Positions 1-13,345 of a DNA stretch of 64,000 nucleotides are shown piece after piece. The DNA is taken from contig NC_062232.1 in assembly GCF_902686445.1 (NCBI RefSeq), forward strand, positions 18,892,897-18,956,896, given 5' to 3'. This DNA comes from Sciurus carolinensis. Taxonomy: Eukaryota > Chordata > Mammalia > Rodentia > Sciuridae. The translations under genes and the position numbers were made by a program. The notes beneath the pieces are model-generated. The model had not been told where the DNA came from. It made no database searches and worked only from the letters and a program-made list of their open reading frames with translations. Numbering within the stretch: the first letter of the stretch is position 1; each line of letters begins with the position of its first letter.

Positions 1-1079
1 ACATCTAAAACTCTCCATGCATAGTCATAATCATCTATCCTTTCATTTCTCCTAACCTTTAATGAAAACTAATTCAGCATTTTTCTATTATTACCATAGT
101 GCTAATAGTAAGTATAAGATTAATGAAATATTTGCTATGTGCTAGAAGCTCTTCTAAGTCACTAGCTAGATTAATTCAGGAATCCTATGTCCTTTTTCAT
201 CTCTAAGCTTCTGTTATGTCAAATGAATCCTGACTTTGTCTATTTAGTGAGTGCATTTCTAGTGCCCTGAAAAACAGTGTTAGGATAAACCTAGGATCTA
301 TAATTCAGAGTAGTGTTTTCTCAAGACAACCTAGGGTAGCACAGCTAAAGTCAACATGAGAATTGTAGCCAAAATAAGTCAAAACTAGAACGAAAAAGCA
401 ATTTCAATCAAGTCAAAGACCACCAGAAATACACCTATAGGTGAATATGCTGGATTTACTATTTATCACAGTGAAAGAAAGTACATACTTGAGGAACCAT
501 GGTGCATCTCAGTAACAGGATTTTTTTAGCAAAGATTTTCTTAGAATGAGGGTTATGGTAGATACTTTTGGGAGAATTTAAGGAAGAATTATTTTGCCCT
601 AGATTGGATATTGTCAGGAAGCAGGGGTAATTGGTAAATAGATCTCTTAATAAAACTTAACTAGAAGGAGGACTAGAACAAAGCTAAATGTGTGATTAGT
701 AAAGTATTAGCTAAGAAAGATATGTATTGGATCATTTCTTGTGGTTTGGACAGTGATTATATTTTGCCTGTGTTCAAATGTGGTTATTAAGTTGTTTTGG
801 TATTGTCTTGATCCATTGTTCTCACCTGTGATGCCTGGCCATCTCACAGCAATACCAAAGACTAGCTGATGGTGCCAGGTCACCTTCCAGAAGGTGTATA
901 TCCTACATGTACACAAATCTTTAAAGTCATAGATATGCCCATACAAACACACAGTTTGGGTAAGTCATAATTAAAAAAAAACACAACATACACATTATTC
1001 TGCAATTTAATCTTTGCAACTACATATCAATACCTATCTGCTCTACCATCTAAGACAGGTCTCCAATCTAAAGTGGATC
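1..1079. other. Non-coding AT-rich stretch
   Basis: No convincing gene. A weak MIR-like segment lies at about 100-180 on the + strand, recognised by the 'tgctatgtgctag' core. The rest shows no long open frame with coding character and no repeat that I can name. Confidence 0.5.
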
Positions 1080-1350
1080 CTATTATGGTGATGTGCTACA
1101 TTTTTTAACTAATTGCCTACTGAATATTTATTTCCAATCTGGTATTTGTTTTAAACAATTCTTCAATGATCAAACTCACATACTCATACGTGACATATGT
1201 AGATTTCTAGATGATACATTCATAAAACATCCACATCAAAGTTAATGCACTGAGTAAATTGGCCTCCAAAGTTACTGTAGCATTTTACACTCTTACCAAC
1301 ATTGTCTGGTATGCCCATTTCCACAATCCATACTTGGTTTTACCCACTTC
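1080..1350 (-). repeat. Ancient L1 fragment
   Basis: The stretch 'ggcctccaaagttactgtagcattttacactcttaccaac' region resembles the reverse complement of the ORF2 C-terminal/3' part of old L1M elements, which usually describes 'lower-case' diverged copies. Reading frames are fully decayed. The family is not assigned and the borders are approximate. Confidence 0.35.
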
Positions 1351-1829
1351 CTCCTCACCGCTTCTTGATCATTTTTTTGCTCATGCCTAAAGAAATCTCT
1401 ATCCCATTCTCAGAAATTGTAATTCTAAACATTTAACCTTTTCCTCAAGTCTCTAAAAAATCCTCAGCAAATATCTTTTTACTTATCTAAGAAAATGGGA
1501 CTCACCCAGTAAGCTCTACCTTGTCAATTTCTCTCTCATCATCTTCATTCATCTTCTGCTTGCTACACTATATCATAGAGGCACATTTTCTATCTTGCCA
1601 AAGCTGACACTTTCACCAGTGCTTGTTGATCTAACCTTTTTCTTTTCTTCTCTTGAATCATTATAATTGCCTCATAATTGGGTTCTCTTATCCAGTCTCT
1701 CCCATCAAAGCCAGCTTCCATATGGCTGGAACACTGATCAGATTATATCAACCATTTTGTTCAAAATAATCTTTTGTGACTTCCTAGTATCTATAGAAGA
1801 GCCTACAAGCAACAGGTCCTATCTTTTTC

Positions 1830-2350
1830 TCTCTGTGTCTTTGCTCATTTTGTTCCTTTTTTCTAGAATTTACTCTTGCTTCACCATTTGTAAATTTCCT
1901 CAGGTTAGAAGACTCCTCCCTAAAGTTTCTCCAAAATACCCATGTGAAATTGGCCCATTCCCAGAGTCATACACTTCTGCTTTACTTTTGACCCCTACCC
2001 TATCACATTGATAATAATCACTCTCTATATACATACATTTCTATTTATCTCTACAGCTCTGAGATTTGTTCCTTAAAGCCAGGTGTCGTGCATACCTGTA
2101 ATCCTAGCACTGGCAGGAGGATCACAAGTTCCAGGCTAGCCTCAGCAACTTAGTAAAATCCTGTCTCAAAATAAAAAGGGCTAACAACGTGGCTCAGTGT
2201 TACAATACTTGCCTAGCATGTGAAAGGCTCTGGCTTCAGTTCCCAGTACTAAAAAAAAAGAGGGGAAAGAAATATTTGTGTCTTATAATTCAGAACCATA
2301 ATTAATGTATACTATAACACCTGACACAGTGAGGCTACATAAAAATCCCT
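1830..2350 (+). repeat. LINE-2 3' end, split by a SINE
   Basis: The segment around 1845-1960 follows the order of the L2 3' end: a 'tgttcc...tctagaat' block, then a 'ctcaggttagaagactcctccct' block. The L2-like end 'acacctgacacagtgaggct' resumes after the SINE at 2078-2265. It is a very old, diverged copy, so the call rests on motif order. Confidence 0.45.
2078..2265 (+). mobile_element. Dimeric B1-ID SINE (B1-dID type)
   Basis: The left half is a 7SL-derived B1 monomer ('cctgtaatcctagcac', then 'aggaggatcacaagtt' and a 'tgtctcaaaataaa' end). It is followed directly by a diverged ID-like tRNA half ('gtggctcagtgttacaatacttgcctagca', B box around 'cttcagttccc') and an A-run. This dimer architecture is known in squirrels and dormice. 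The copy is old and lies inside an L2. Confidence 0.8.
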
Positions 2351-3017
2351 CAAAAACTGTTTTTAAAATATATTTATTAGTGCCACAAAAATTTAAAAGG
2401 CCATTAATATCTATTCAATATCAAATATCTGGATGGTATATCACAAAAATAAAGACCGTTTGATAAAAATCATAAAGATAAGGAATTTTTCTGTTTTGTG
2501 AAAAATAAAACCAATGAAAACATTCTACATGTGATAGCTATAATATTGTGAAGCCTCAATTAACCTGGGTGCACCTCCCTCCATTAGCTCATCATAAACA
2601 TGTAGCAAGAATGAGTAACAAGTGATTATTTCATTAAGCCACTCTTATTTAGTGGTCAGTTTATTACTGAAATGTAAATTATCCCCATCTTAACAAATAT
2701 ACCTGTCAAATAACAAATATTTTTAAGTAGAAAAAAACATCTTTATGTACATGGGATTTTATTGCAACATTCAAAAGGTTAAGATCATAAATCCCTAATA
2801 CACGAATAGTCAAATAACTATAATGCAAGTTAACAAATAGTGAGGTTGCCAATTAAAAGACACTTATGGTATAGCACTAAATGGAGAAAGCAAATTACAA
2901 ACTGTATCCTCTTTGACATGTGTTCTAAAACAGAGTTCCTATACATACAAACAAGGCTATAAAGCAACCTGGAAAAACTCAGTGTTATGGTAAATGGTTA
3001 AATAAGAAGGCAGGAAA
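2351..3017. other. Non-coding AT-rich stretch
   Basis: I see no gene and no clear repeat. Runs of A/T dominate. Confidence 0.5.
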
Positions 3018-3148
3018 GGGGCTGGGGTTGTGGCCCAGTGGTAGAGCACTTGCCCAGCATGTGTGAGGCACTGGGTTTGATTCTCAGCACCTCATATAAA
3101 TAAATTAAATAAAGGTCCATTGACAACTAAAAATATTTTTAAAAAGAC
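3018..3148 (+). mobile_element. ID SINE, squirrel type with long tail
   Basis: The tRNA-derived head 'ggggctggggttgtggccca' has an A box ('gtggcccagtggtagag') and B box ('gggtttgattc'). The characteristic squirrel tail 'ataaataaattaaataaagg' and 'ccattgacaact' follow. It would be transcribed by RNA polymerase III and mobilised by L1. A few B-box changes suggest moderate age. Confidence 0.9.
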
Positions 3149-5159
3149 AAGGTTTTATTGTTTTGTGCTATTGTTCACTCTTCTATTAAACTTTTAATAA
3201 AATTTCACTGTATTAAAATTGACCTTTTTCCTCTACACATAAAATTAATACTTTCCTTTAAACAGCACACTTGTGAAGGTAAAAATTAGGAAACAAAATT
3301 AGAATAAAGTAAAGGAGAGTTGTAAGTTCATGTTTGTTTTCACATAGTTATAATTAATAAAAAGAAGTCATAACTGGGCAAATTAAGCATTCATTTCTCT
3401 TCATTTAGCCAGTTGAGAAACCCTACCTCCAGGTAAACTCCCTCCTTAATGAGATAAACCTAAATATTTTACTACTTTGTTCTTTACACTTCTCTTCAAT
3501 TCTGTAGTCACCTGATATAACAGGAAAGTCTCAACCATAAATGACACTGTAAACATACTTAGGAAATTTTTAATTAAATGCAGACATTTTTCTTGCTGTC
3601 CCAGCTCGTAAATGTAGAAATACGGTTTTAGAAGAGTCACTGTCCCTGTTCCCCTCCCAGAAGTGCTATTTAACTGGGTTTTGACATTTTAAACAGGATT
3701 GAAATTCCCACTTGTAAAAAATTTGTAAGCCACCAAAAGAGAATGACAGACTCAAGAGATGCCATAGAGGGAACACTGAGCACAAAACTTACTTCTCATG
3801 CACCCTTGTGGCATGAGTCACATACAAGCATAATTACTAGAGACAGCATCACCTGTTTAATTATAACTGCTATTTCTACACTTTGCCACACAGCAAATTA
3901 TAGGACAAATCTCTTAACAGTGAATTTCATCCCAAATGGAATGCCTTACAGTTTTGCCTTCTTGTAGGTGTTATCCCAGTTCTGCTTAAGCCATTCGGAA
4001 TTAGAAGCAAGTTTTGCTTTTCCCTAAGAGCAAAATCCTTACTGCAAAACTCACACATAGTTGTGACATAGAGATCTAAGATATGGTTTTAGTGAGTCAA
4101 TAGGAAAAATAATGATAACTAAACAAAAACAAAACAAGCCTACACAGACCAGACAACTGAGAAACTTTAGCTTCATTGAGATTTATTACCCATAGATGAG
4201 CTCGTGGAAAGAAAGAAGCAATCTCTTCTTGGAGATGAATTCCAAGGGCCATCTTCAAAGAAAATAAATCACAAATAGAAAGCACTATCTGGAGAAAATC
4301 AAGAAAATGCATCCTATTGACATAATCATTTCCCCAGTGACAGTGCATTACTATCAAGGCAGCTGCATGAAGAAATCCTCATGTCCACCCAAAATTAGAA
4401 CCTAGATTGAAATATAAACAAAAACTATTCCTGGTGATACTGAAATACTGCTCAAAATATGTTTTAATAAGACCAAAGGTGCAAAATACAGTGTTAAGTT
4501 TGAAAAAGGCTTAGCATTGTGGACCACGTTGATGATGATGCACTAGAAAAAATATTTAAGCATCCAATGATTTTTTTGCCATTTAAAATAAGAGATTTGT
4601 GGCAGACACTATTGATCACTTACAAACATTTCCTCATTCATCTTTTATAAGAAAACCTCAGCTAGATTCCTTTAGCTATGTGCTATTAAAAATAGTATCT
4701 CAAACTTGGAAATAAAGCAAATAATAACTGCCTCTCTTTCAAAGTCTAACAGGCCCAACCAAAAGGATCTAATTATTTAGGGAATGCATCTTTGTTTGAC
4801 TTATAATTTACTTTGTAAAGATAGATATTAACTTGTAGAACATTAATAAGTTGCAAGGAATTTCTGTCTGGTAGAAAAGGTAACCCCTGAGGTTATAGAT
4901 TTATGTTCCTCAAGGATATGAATTATTTTTACCTAATTTGACAATTGCATTTCAGCATTCTTTCTTTCCTTGACCCTATATATCTGTCACTCTCACTCAA
5001 CTAACTTTGAACTAGTTTTACTATTTCGATAACTTCCTCATTAAGGAGTTACCTTTGACATACTTGTACTCATGATGACCATCATTTTTTTAGCCATTTA
5101 AAATCTAGAATTTGGCAGTATTCAGCCCAAGGAATCAATTCTGATGAATCCTGGACATT
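3149..5159. other. Non-coding stretch
   Basis: I see no gene. Several short open frames (for example 3743-3967 + and 4097-4357 -) have no recognisable domain, no Kozak context and no splice-site support. Confidence 0.5.
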
Positions 5160-5620
5160 TATTATATTTCTGTATCCCTTCCTCAGTAACTATTCTAGGA
5201 ATAAGCATATGAACCAGTTCTGGTCAATACAACATGAAGAAGAGTGCTGGTATCTTCTAGGAAAAACATCATTTTTTCTGAAACAAAGATAATAAAGAAA
5301 TAACCTCTTTTCCTATCATCCTCTTTGTTTTTTGCTTTGGCTGATGTTATTCAAAGCTGAGGCAGCCATCTTGCAACCATGAGAGGAGTCATTACTGAAT
5401 ACACTGAAGATGATACAACAGACAAACACAAGAAAGATCTGAATCATTGGGGCTGGGGATATAGCTCAGTTGGTAGAGTGCTTGCCTCGCAAGCACAAAG
5501 CCCTGGGTTCAAATCCCCAGCACCGCAAAAAAAAAAAAAAAAAGAATGAGTCATTGACAACATTACAGAGCTACGTAACTGACCCCAAACCACCTGGTTC
5601 TAAGATGTCAGTTGATATGA
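5160..5620 (+). repeat. Old interspersed repeat, family not assigned
   Basis: The order 'accagttctggtcaatac', 'ggcagccatcttgcaacc', 'gatacaacagac' matches a widespread mammalian medium-reiteration repeat also seen near 54160-54560. It is split by the ID SINE at 5449-5543. Confidence 0.35.
5449..5543 (+). mobile_element. ID SINE, young-looking, short type
   Basis: An almost undamaged tRNA-like head: A box 'tagctcagttggtagag', anticodon-arm region 'ttgcctcgcaagca', B box 'gggttcaaatcc', ending 'cagcaccgc' and a 17-A tail. A possible short target duplication is 'gaatcattg' on the left against 'gagtcattg' on the right (one mismatch). It interrupts the old repeat at 5160-5620. Confidence 0.92.
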
Positions 5621-7488
5621 TATATAGGCTTTTTTTCCTTGTTATTATTCCTTATACAATACAGTTTAACAATGACTTACATAACATTTTCATCATGTTT
5701 GGCATTATAATAATTCATAGATAATGTAAAATACACAGGAAGATATGTGTATGTTACATGCAAACACTGTCATTTGATAGAAGTGATTTGTGCATCTGCA
5801 GATTTTGGCATCCTTGAGGAGTCCTGGAATAAATCTCCTAAAGATACTGAGGAATGATGGCATATTATTTGAGTTCTTAGTTGCTACAATGAAAATAATT
5901 TCAGAAATCCTTGTTTTTAATTTTATTTTATCCCCAGACTACAATTACAGAACCTGGAGGCATATCCAAATTTACTCACTATGGCAATGGACTGGAGCCT
6001 GACAGGTGTAGGGGTATAGTGAGAATAAATAGTTTGGTACTCAGAAATTTGCTTGATTAATTTCAAAAATAGTATTTCTGAAACATTTCTCGAATTAAGA
6101 ATATTCATTTGGCTTGCTAGCTTTTTATCCTTGATTGTCTTGCTCTACACTGTCAATAGCTGCTCTGCAACTCTTTTGGTCTGACATGCAGACCTTACAA
6201 GCCCTCATTTGAATTATTGCTGTTACAACAAAAGTGCCTTCACTGGGTACTTTATGAACACTGACATCCCATTACTTCAGTTAGTTCAGAGTTTGCAGAT
6301 GTAAATTATATTGTACTCTCTGTAATAAACCTAATTACAGAAGCTTATGATGACTGTGATTTACTTCTCAAGGGTGACAGAATTCTTTGAATTTCCCAGC
6401 AATGGACACACATTCTGATTAAACAATGAATATACTCTATATTTTTGAACATTGTGATCCCGAAAGTATTTTTATAAAAGTATCAAACAATTTCGATTAA
6501 TGCTCAAGTGAAATATATACAGAGGTAGAAAGGTCTTTGAGAGATCATCCAATCCTACTGTTGATTTGGAGTTGAAGAAAACTGAATTCCAGGGGAATTT
6601 TATCATTGATCACTTAAAAATGCAAAGTGCTTCCATGTTTTTAAAACCAATGGAAAAATAAATTAGCTTTAAGATATGTTTAAGAAGTTTGATGAGTCAG
6701 AATCAAAATAAAAGATACGTCCAGAGTTTCACTTCTCAGTACAAACCTGAGACACTATTTGAAGACTCCCAGAGACCTTCAGGTTAGATCTGAGTAGCAT
6801 TAGGAGGAATCAAGAATATACAGTCTGGGAATACAAAGGTGATATTAATCTTATCTATGGACTATAAAGTGTATGTTATGTATGCAGATATGGCTGCTTA
6901 CTATGACTGATACAGGACTTCATTTGTGTACTACTCAGAAAGCATTAGAAACATGTGTTTCATCAAAATGAGCCTCAAATGCCAAGATCTCATTTATCAA
7001 TAGCTAGTGTGACACAAATCAGCCTCATTTTCTCTGTAGCACCAAACTCAGGTAGACACAGCAATAATACACTATCACTCTTGATCTTAATCTTATATTA
7101 TTCACTTAGTGACTAAGTTGCAACTGTTTACCCTTCTGTTAATCCCACCACTACAAACATATACTTTTTTTTGCATAAGATGATAAATATGAAAATCTAA
7201 AATCCCAACATATATTTAAATGACCTTTTATTGGACCAGGAGAGATAAGTAATCCCCACAGAAAATTAAAAATACAGGCAGTTTATTATTAAAGAAATAT
7301 AAACTAAAGTGGCATCCTCAAATTGGCTTAACTCTTGGCATAGAAGAAATAAATTTAATATACACATATGTGCATATATGTGTGTATATATATAATAATT
7401 TATGGGCTATCATATACCCACTTGAAAGTTATCCCATAAATTATTTAGAGGTGCAAAGGAAAAGAATATCAGCAGTCAACTAGGCCTT
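5621..7488. other. Non-coding AT-rich stretch
   Basis: I see no gene. A MIR-like segment lies at about 6525-6615 ('gagatcatccaatcct' block). An alternating purine-pyrimidine TA/TG tract lies at about 7360-7395. Confidence 0.45.
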
Positions 7489-7622
7489 TGGTACTAAAAG
7501 TGTTGTCCCTGGACCAGCAGCACTAACACCTCCAGGAAGTTTGTTATCAAACTCACTCTAGATCTACTAAACCAACATTCATTTTAACAAATCCTCAGGT
7601 GATATACATGAAAATTTGAAAA
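7489..7622 (-). repeat. MER5A-like hAT (Charlie) MITE
   Basis: In reverse complement the segment follows the MER5A consensus order: a 'tcaaattttcatgtatatca' end, 'cacctgaggatttgttaaaa', and 'ctgctggtccagggac' close to the other end. It is a non-autonomous DNA transposon fossil. MIR-like sequence may follow at about 7640-7700. Confidence 0.65.
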
Positions 7623-8609
7623 GTGCCAATCAGATTTATTTCTTTTATAAATGGGGTCACTGAGATCCAGAGAAAGTAAATAATTTGTCCATATCTTAGA
7701 TTTCATATATTATCATAAGAATTCCAGAAATAAAAGTGACTCCATTAAAATGAAAAGGAGGTATTACATAACAGAAAGATTACCAGAAATAAAATATTAG
7801 GGAAAGTAGCCAAAAATAAATAATAATTAAAAGATCAACTATGTTTTTCTTTGTCAGTGAGATTTTTCTTTATTTTCAATCGTTAGTGGAAATATAGTCA
7901 ACTGTAACTAGGCTATGTCTTAAAATATAAATCTTGCTACTCAGTCCTATAATTCATGCATCACATAAATGTAGTAAGTTTGAGAAAACCAGACCACAAA
8001 CTCAGGCATGCCACATATGGAACTTTATTCTTCTATAATTCAACTTAATCTCTATCTTGAACCCACTCCTGTCCAAAACCTTAATCAGGTAATTTGGTGT
8101 CCCTTCCATTTCTCCTAGATTATGTCAAAGTTTTAATGGCTCTTCCAGCATATCAATAAGTTCAGGAGCAAAGGGACTGACACTCTGGTCCTTACAGGAT
8201 CCTCTGAAATATTCATCATGCCATTTGGTCCATGGTCACTATCCATGTGCGTCATAGCTCAGTGTCAAGCCAAGTCCTTATTATAGCCTGTATACCACCT
8301 TTCTCTACTATTCTTGGGCAGGTTAATTCTGAAACTTAATCTTATCTTACAAGAGCAACAGTCACAAACTCAGATGTATCCAAACTCCAGGTAGATAAAT
8401 GACAAGTGAATCAGGTTGTGGCTACATGGAAAGTTCAGGTCCCACATAAAGTAGACAGCTGCCCCTTAGTCCCACTGGCTGGTTTCAGCCCTAGAATATC
8501 AACATTTAGGATTACTTACTAGCCCATAGGTATCCCCTTCTGGTCTGTGTGCTCTCTTAGTTCAGGAAAAACTCAATTCCCTTACCTTTAAACCCTAGTG
8601 TAGTATCTG
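7623..8609. other. Non-coding stretch
   Basis: No gene and no clearly assignable repeat, except the MIR-like traces near 7640-7700. Confidence 0.45.
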
Positions 8610-8770
8610 ATATTCATTCATTTATGTCCATTTGTTTATTCATTCAACAAATAGAAATTGAGGACCCACCACATTCTAGGCATGAGAAAAATGGTTTTGA
8701 CCACATTAGAGCTTACATTCTTAAGTGAGTAGAAATTGTCCTTAAATAAGCTACAAATAAGGTAATATAT
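8610..8770 (-). repeat. LINE-2 3' end fragment
   Basis: The 'ttcattcaacaaatag', 'gaggacccaccacattctaggcatg' and 'gagcttacattct' blocks are the reverse complement of the common L2 3' terminus. Only the end of the element is present. Confidence 0.5.
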
Positions 8771-10044
8771 CCATTGTGAAAAATGAAGAAGAGCCATATT
8801 ATTACAGGGTTAATGAAATCTCTGGGGTGAGCTTATGCAGCTGGTCTGCTAGGAGTTCTAGTGATTCAAGTTATGTTATCTGAATCCATCCTATTCAGGC
8901 CACATTTTGGCATCTCCTAATTTCATTACTGATTTAACAAATCATGGGAGTGACTCTGGGTCCTAAGAGTACATAGGATAGTAACATTTTCAAGCATTTC
9001 CCTGTGAGTTGCATAAATTCTCATCAGTCCAATATGGAATAATGTATCCAGAAGAATAGTAGAAACTCAGACAGCTACCCTCTATCTCATAGTTGCCCTG
9101 AACAGGTTAATCGGACATTTCTCTAACCAGTCCTCACCCTTCCTTTCATAACACTTTCCATCTATCCCCACTCTCAAGAGAATAAAAAATTTAGCCCACC
9201 TTTGGGTGAGAAATAATAATGGGAGGAGAACAAGTGCCAGTTATTCATCAAAGTTGATTAATGATGGGTCTTGATATCATGGAGTTTACTATATTTATTG
9301 CCAGTAATTTTTAGTAGTTCTTAATAGGCCCATGCCTTGTCCTTCACCCATTTAATCATTGCCAATTTTGTACCAAAAATATGGTAGAACTAACTTAGAA
9401 CAAATAGCCACTATTCAACTGTGAAATAGAAACCCCAAGGTCCTCAGCAGGCCTGAAAGCCAGTGTGCTTTTGATTTGCAACCATAGTATTTCTAGGAGT
9501 AGCCTTGCAGAATCTCAGGTATATACTTTTCCTATGACTTAGTGTTTTCATTTATTTTTGTTTGATGATAGAAGAGGACTTGTTTTCCATTGCTAAAGCA
9601 ACAACAAAAACTGAATTCTTCCATTTTGTTTCCAGACAGCTTGAAAAATGTTAGACTTGGCTTATCTTCAGCAATTGACATTGCATTTATGTTGTGTAGG
9701 CAGAATATAAGTAGATTTGGGAAAGGGATTCAGAGAAAAGGAGTTTTTCTCTCATATAAAATCTTAGTATGAACAAGTATCCAGGGATACCTCTAGACAA
9801 AATAATAAATTGAGTAAAGATTTTTCTTTAAGATATTCCCATATCTCCTATAGGCTTCTCTTTTCCTTCCTTACTCTTTTTTTCACTTTACTTTTCCCCA
9901 AAGACTTGGAATAAAGCCATGAATCTCATATCTGGGAATCACAACTAAAATTTATACTAATCACCAAGTATGAGCTGAGTTGGCCACTATTAGAGGCATT
10001 AGCACTCCTACAAGAGCCTCACAAAAAAGATTCAAAGTCTCACA
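8771..10044. other. Non-coding stretch
   Basis: No gene recognised. Short open frames lack domains or splice context. Confidence 0.45.
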
Positions 10045-10720
10045 AGACTCAAAGTCATCATTTCAACAAATAATTTTGTACACCTAATATATACTAAGCA
10101 CTGGACCATGATAAACAAAACAAAACCTCTGCCTTGGTTAAACTTACATTTTAATAACACAAAAGCTTATAAAAACAAATATATAACGTAATGTTAAGTA
10201 CCAATGAATGGGAGATAGGAGTCAATTTACAGTGGCCATGGAAGATCCTTTCTGAAGAGAAAACACTTGAAGGGAAGCCTAAATTAAACAAAGGAATAAG
10301 CCAGTGTAATCTGAGTATCTGGTGTCAGGAGAATTCAGGTGAGAGAGATCAGTATAGAAAAAGACCCTGACCTGGAAAATGCTTGTATAGGCAAGTACCA
10401 GCAAGAAGAAATGAACAGAAAGAAGCAGGGAATGGAATAAATCAATAGAAAAGATCAGAGATACAGGCTGAAACCAAATCACACAGGGCTATGAATGCCA
10501 TGATAAGGACTTTGGATTTGATTCAAAGTGTGATGGGAAGTCTGTGTAGGGCTTGACTAATGGGGTGACAGGATCTGATTTTAGAAAAGATCCTTCATAC
10601 CTGTATATGGAGATAGACCTTGGGCAAGAGTGCTTGCAGGAATACCAGTTAGGAAGCCACTGTAGCTCTTCAAAAATGAGATGATGGTGACTTGAATTAG
10701 AAAGGTTGAGATTGATTATA
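10045..10720 (-). repeat. LINE-2 3' region
   Basis: The L2 3' terminal motif lies at about 10060-10160. Upstream on the - strand, at 10490-10580, the translation includes a diverged 'DPVTPL' block that corresponds to the C-terminal part of the L2/CR1 reverse transcriptase ORF. The frame is broken by many changes. Confidence 0.6.
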
Positions 10721-10721
10721 A

Positions 10722-10850
10722 CATAATCAAAGTTGACATTTATTGAACATGCACTGGCTAAGGGTTTTAGGAACAGTCTGCTCATACCCACCCTATGGAG
10801 TAAGAATCATCATTAGCCCCTATTTACCAAGAAGGAATCTAATTATTTTT
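10722..10850 (+). repeat. MIR SINE fragment
   Basis: The order 'gacatttattgaacatgcact', 'ctatggagtaagaatcatcat', 'cccctatttacc' matches a MIR core and its 3' part. It is very old. Confidence 0.5.
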
Positions 10851-11228
10851 ATTGAGAAATATGTCAACTCCATTTATTTAATAAAGGAAATAACCAAGTA
10901 AAATTACTACAAACCCAGAGCATAAGAAGACAACTTTAACAACATGTACCTGGAAAGCTCAATACCTAGTGTTAGAATTCATGGGAGGCCATGGGTTTGG
11001 ACTGGGCACCCACATTGGGCCTAGCTGATCAAAACAATATAAAGTTTAACCACAGTAACTGAGCTCTGGTTGAATTCAATGGCCCTGTAACCAATTAGCT
11101 AGTAAAGCTATAGTCATATACATTTTTTTTTATGTCTCAATTCCATTTTTGTATAAATACTGTCAGACCACATTGTAAGCTGAGTTCTAGAAACTGCTTT
11201 AGTTGTTCTGGGAGATGCCTGATTTTTC
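10851..11228. other. Non-coding stretch
   Basis: No gene or repeat recognised. Confidence 0.4.
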
Positions 11229-11362
11229 AATTTTGGGGGAATAGGGGGTACTGGGGATTGAACCCAGGGGTGCTTAACCACTGAACCACACCCCTGTCCC
11301 TTTTTATTTCTGATTTTGTAACAGGGTCTCACTAAGAAGCTTAGGGCCTTGCTAAACTTTTT
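11229..11362 (-). mobile_element. B1-ID SINE, 5'-truncated
   Basis: Reading the - strand, the ID half (head region reversed as 'ggggattgaacccagggg', 'accactgaaccacacccc') follows the remnant of a B1 half ('gggtctcactaagaagctta'). The outer B1 part is missing, so the copy is truncated. Confidence 0.75.
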
Positions 11363-13276
11363 AAAGGAGAACTAACATCTACCAGGTCAAACTAGTAATT
11401 AATAGCAGACCCTGAGCTCATACAAATTTATTTAACTCAAGATTCAGAGCTATTTTGCCTCCAAAGAAACTATATGGGCCATAATTACTGGTATTGGGCT
11501 TATATTTGAGGTAAAATAATTATATTCCAGATAAGAAAAGAGTACTATCATACATTAATCACAGCAAGGAAGGAATAGAAAGAACTAGGGCTAGTGATCA
11601 AATTAGGGCCAGGCAATCTTATTTTTGGAATGGGCTACTTAATAGTGAGAGCCTCTAAAGTAAGATTCTTAGAGCCACACAAAGATTTTTGGAGGCTATT
11701 AGAAGCCAAGAAATGCATTAAGATGAATATAACTGAAACTATACTCTTTCTTTTTGGGCCATGAAGCAGGTTTATGCAGCTTGTCATTCTGATTCTCAAA
11801 GGATTTGTTTCTGAAATATATACGTTCTTATGAGAAAAGAAAAAGGTGGATACATTGGAACACACTTCCTTGATGGGTTGGCCTTGGAAGCCTGAGTGAG
11901 AATTGACTTTGGGAGAACCAGCAGCTGACAGGGCTGTTTCCCACCAAGTGAGAGTTTAATAAACAAAATCACAATTGACCCCAGCTTGGCTTCAGTGTTT
12001 TTGAGAATGACATCCAAGATGGCATAATCGCTGAGGAGAAAATCACAGCCTGGTTTGCAGTTAGAAATTACTAGGTTGGTGGCAGCTGTTGCTCACTCAT
12101 GGTTGAACTGCTCTGTCATTAGATTTCAGAATAGGATAACACAATGGGAGAGGATGATACCATTGGCTTCCTAAGCTGTTGAGCAAATAAGAGCTCAAGG
12201 AAATCTTATTTATGGTCAACCAAGTACTTACTACACATGGTCAGCAGCGCGTTAATTTCATATAAACAATGTTGGGTGAAGTATGACTTCATCCTTGCCC
12301 TCAAGGGGATTACAATATTACTAATAACATTCAGGAGAAAGTAAAAATACAAAGGTGTATAATTATCAATGTATTGCCTCTCAGTTCTAAATCCACACTT
12401 CTTCGCCTTTGTGATACTAGAACTGGTCTCTGTAAACATTTCTCCTTTGCCAACTGAATCAGTATTAGAAATTGTCAATAGAAAGCATGGGAGTTTCATG
12501 TCCTCTTCCTGATGTGTTTTGTTTCTTGTTTGTTTCTGCATCCCATGGTACCCAATGGCATACAGATCCGTGAGTTCACCCCTCTGTGAGTTTGGACAGC
12601 AATACCACAAGTGACTCTTCCCATCCAGTCAACATTTTCATAGGCAGCTTCTCAGCAAGCCCCACTGGCAGCCTGAAGGAGAGTTTTCCAGAGTGTTTTA
12701 GTGGCACTCATAGTCAGCTTCTTGATGAGTCTCACCAGCACCCTGCAGGGAGCTTCCTACTAAGTTTATTTGGTATCCCAGCCCCTGTCTGCAGCACCTC
12801 CATGAAGCTCTCTGCTATGCAGTGGGCCAGTGCTGCACCGTCCCCACTGAGGTCTGAATCACAGCCTTGGTGAGGGCTGAGGGAAACTTTTCCCCATGTG
12901 TTCCTACCTTAGGTACTTTGCCTCAGCCCTAGAGGTCTCATCTATCATCATATTCTTTAGAATTATCCTTCCCCTTACTAGTTAAATTTCAGTTGTTAGT
13001 TAATAATTCTTTACATTAAACTCTGTGTTCTAATTACTGTGTGACTTCTGACTTTGAATGAAGCCTGGCTGATGGAAAAGTAAGACGATATAAATGCAAA
13101 ACTGGGGTATAATGATAAGAGATGCTTTACGAATTCAGAAAAATGTAGGGTTTGATATGGACTGTTGAGTCAAGACAGGGCTTTATGGAAGAGCTATAAC
13201 CTTAACTGTACCCACTCTGACAGAAGAAAACTCTCAATTCAGAGTGCAAACATGTTTGTGTGGGGTACAGAAACAG
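11363..13276. other. Non-coding stretch, part probably old repeat
   Basis: No recognised gene. The 95-codon frame at 12586-12873 (+) is low in complexity of content, has no domain I know and lacks a credible promoter. The segment 12880-13070 ('cattaaactctgtgttctaattac') resembles the end of an old LTR or DNA element, which I cannot name. Confidence 0.4.
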
Positions 13277-13345
13277 AGAGACACACACACACATACACGC
13301 AAAGGGAGGGAGGGAGGGAGAGAGAGAGAGAGAGAGAAATGCAGA
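13277..13345 (+). repeat. Compound microsatellite (AC)n-(GGGA)n-(GA)n
   Basis: An 'acacacacac' tract is followed by five 'ggga' units and then a GA dinucleotide run. It continues into purine-rich sequence to about 13400. One strand is nearly pure purine. Confidence 0.9.

Noticed and set aside
5449..5543. tRNA gene
   Set aside because: A and B boxes are present, but the cloverleaf is incomplete and a poly(A) tail is present, as in ID SINEs. The same holds for the copies at 36262, 49659 and 62412.
12586..12873. 95-codon Ser/Pro-rich frame
   Set aside because: No recognisable family; the surroundings look like a decayed interspersed repeat.
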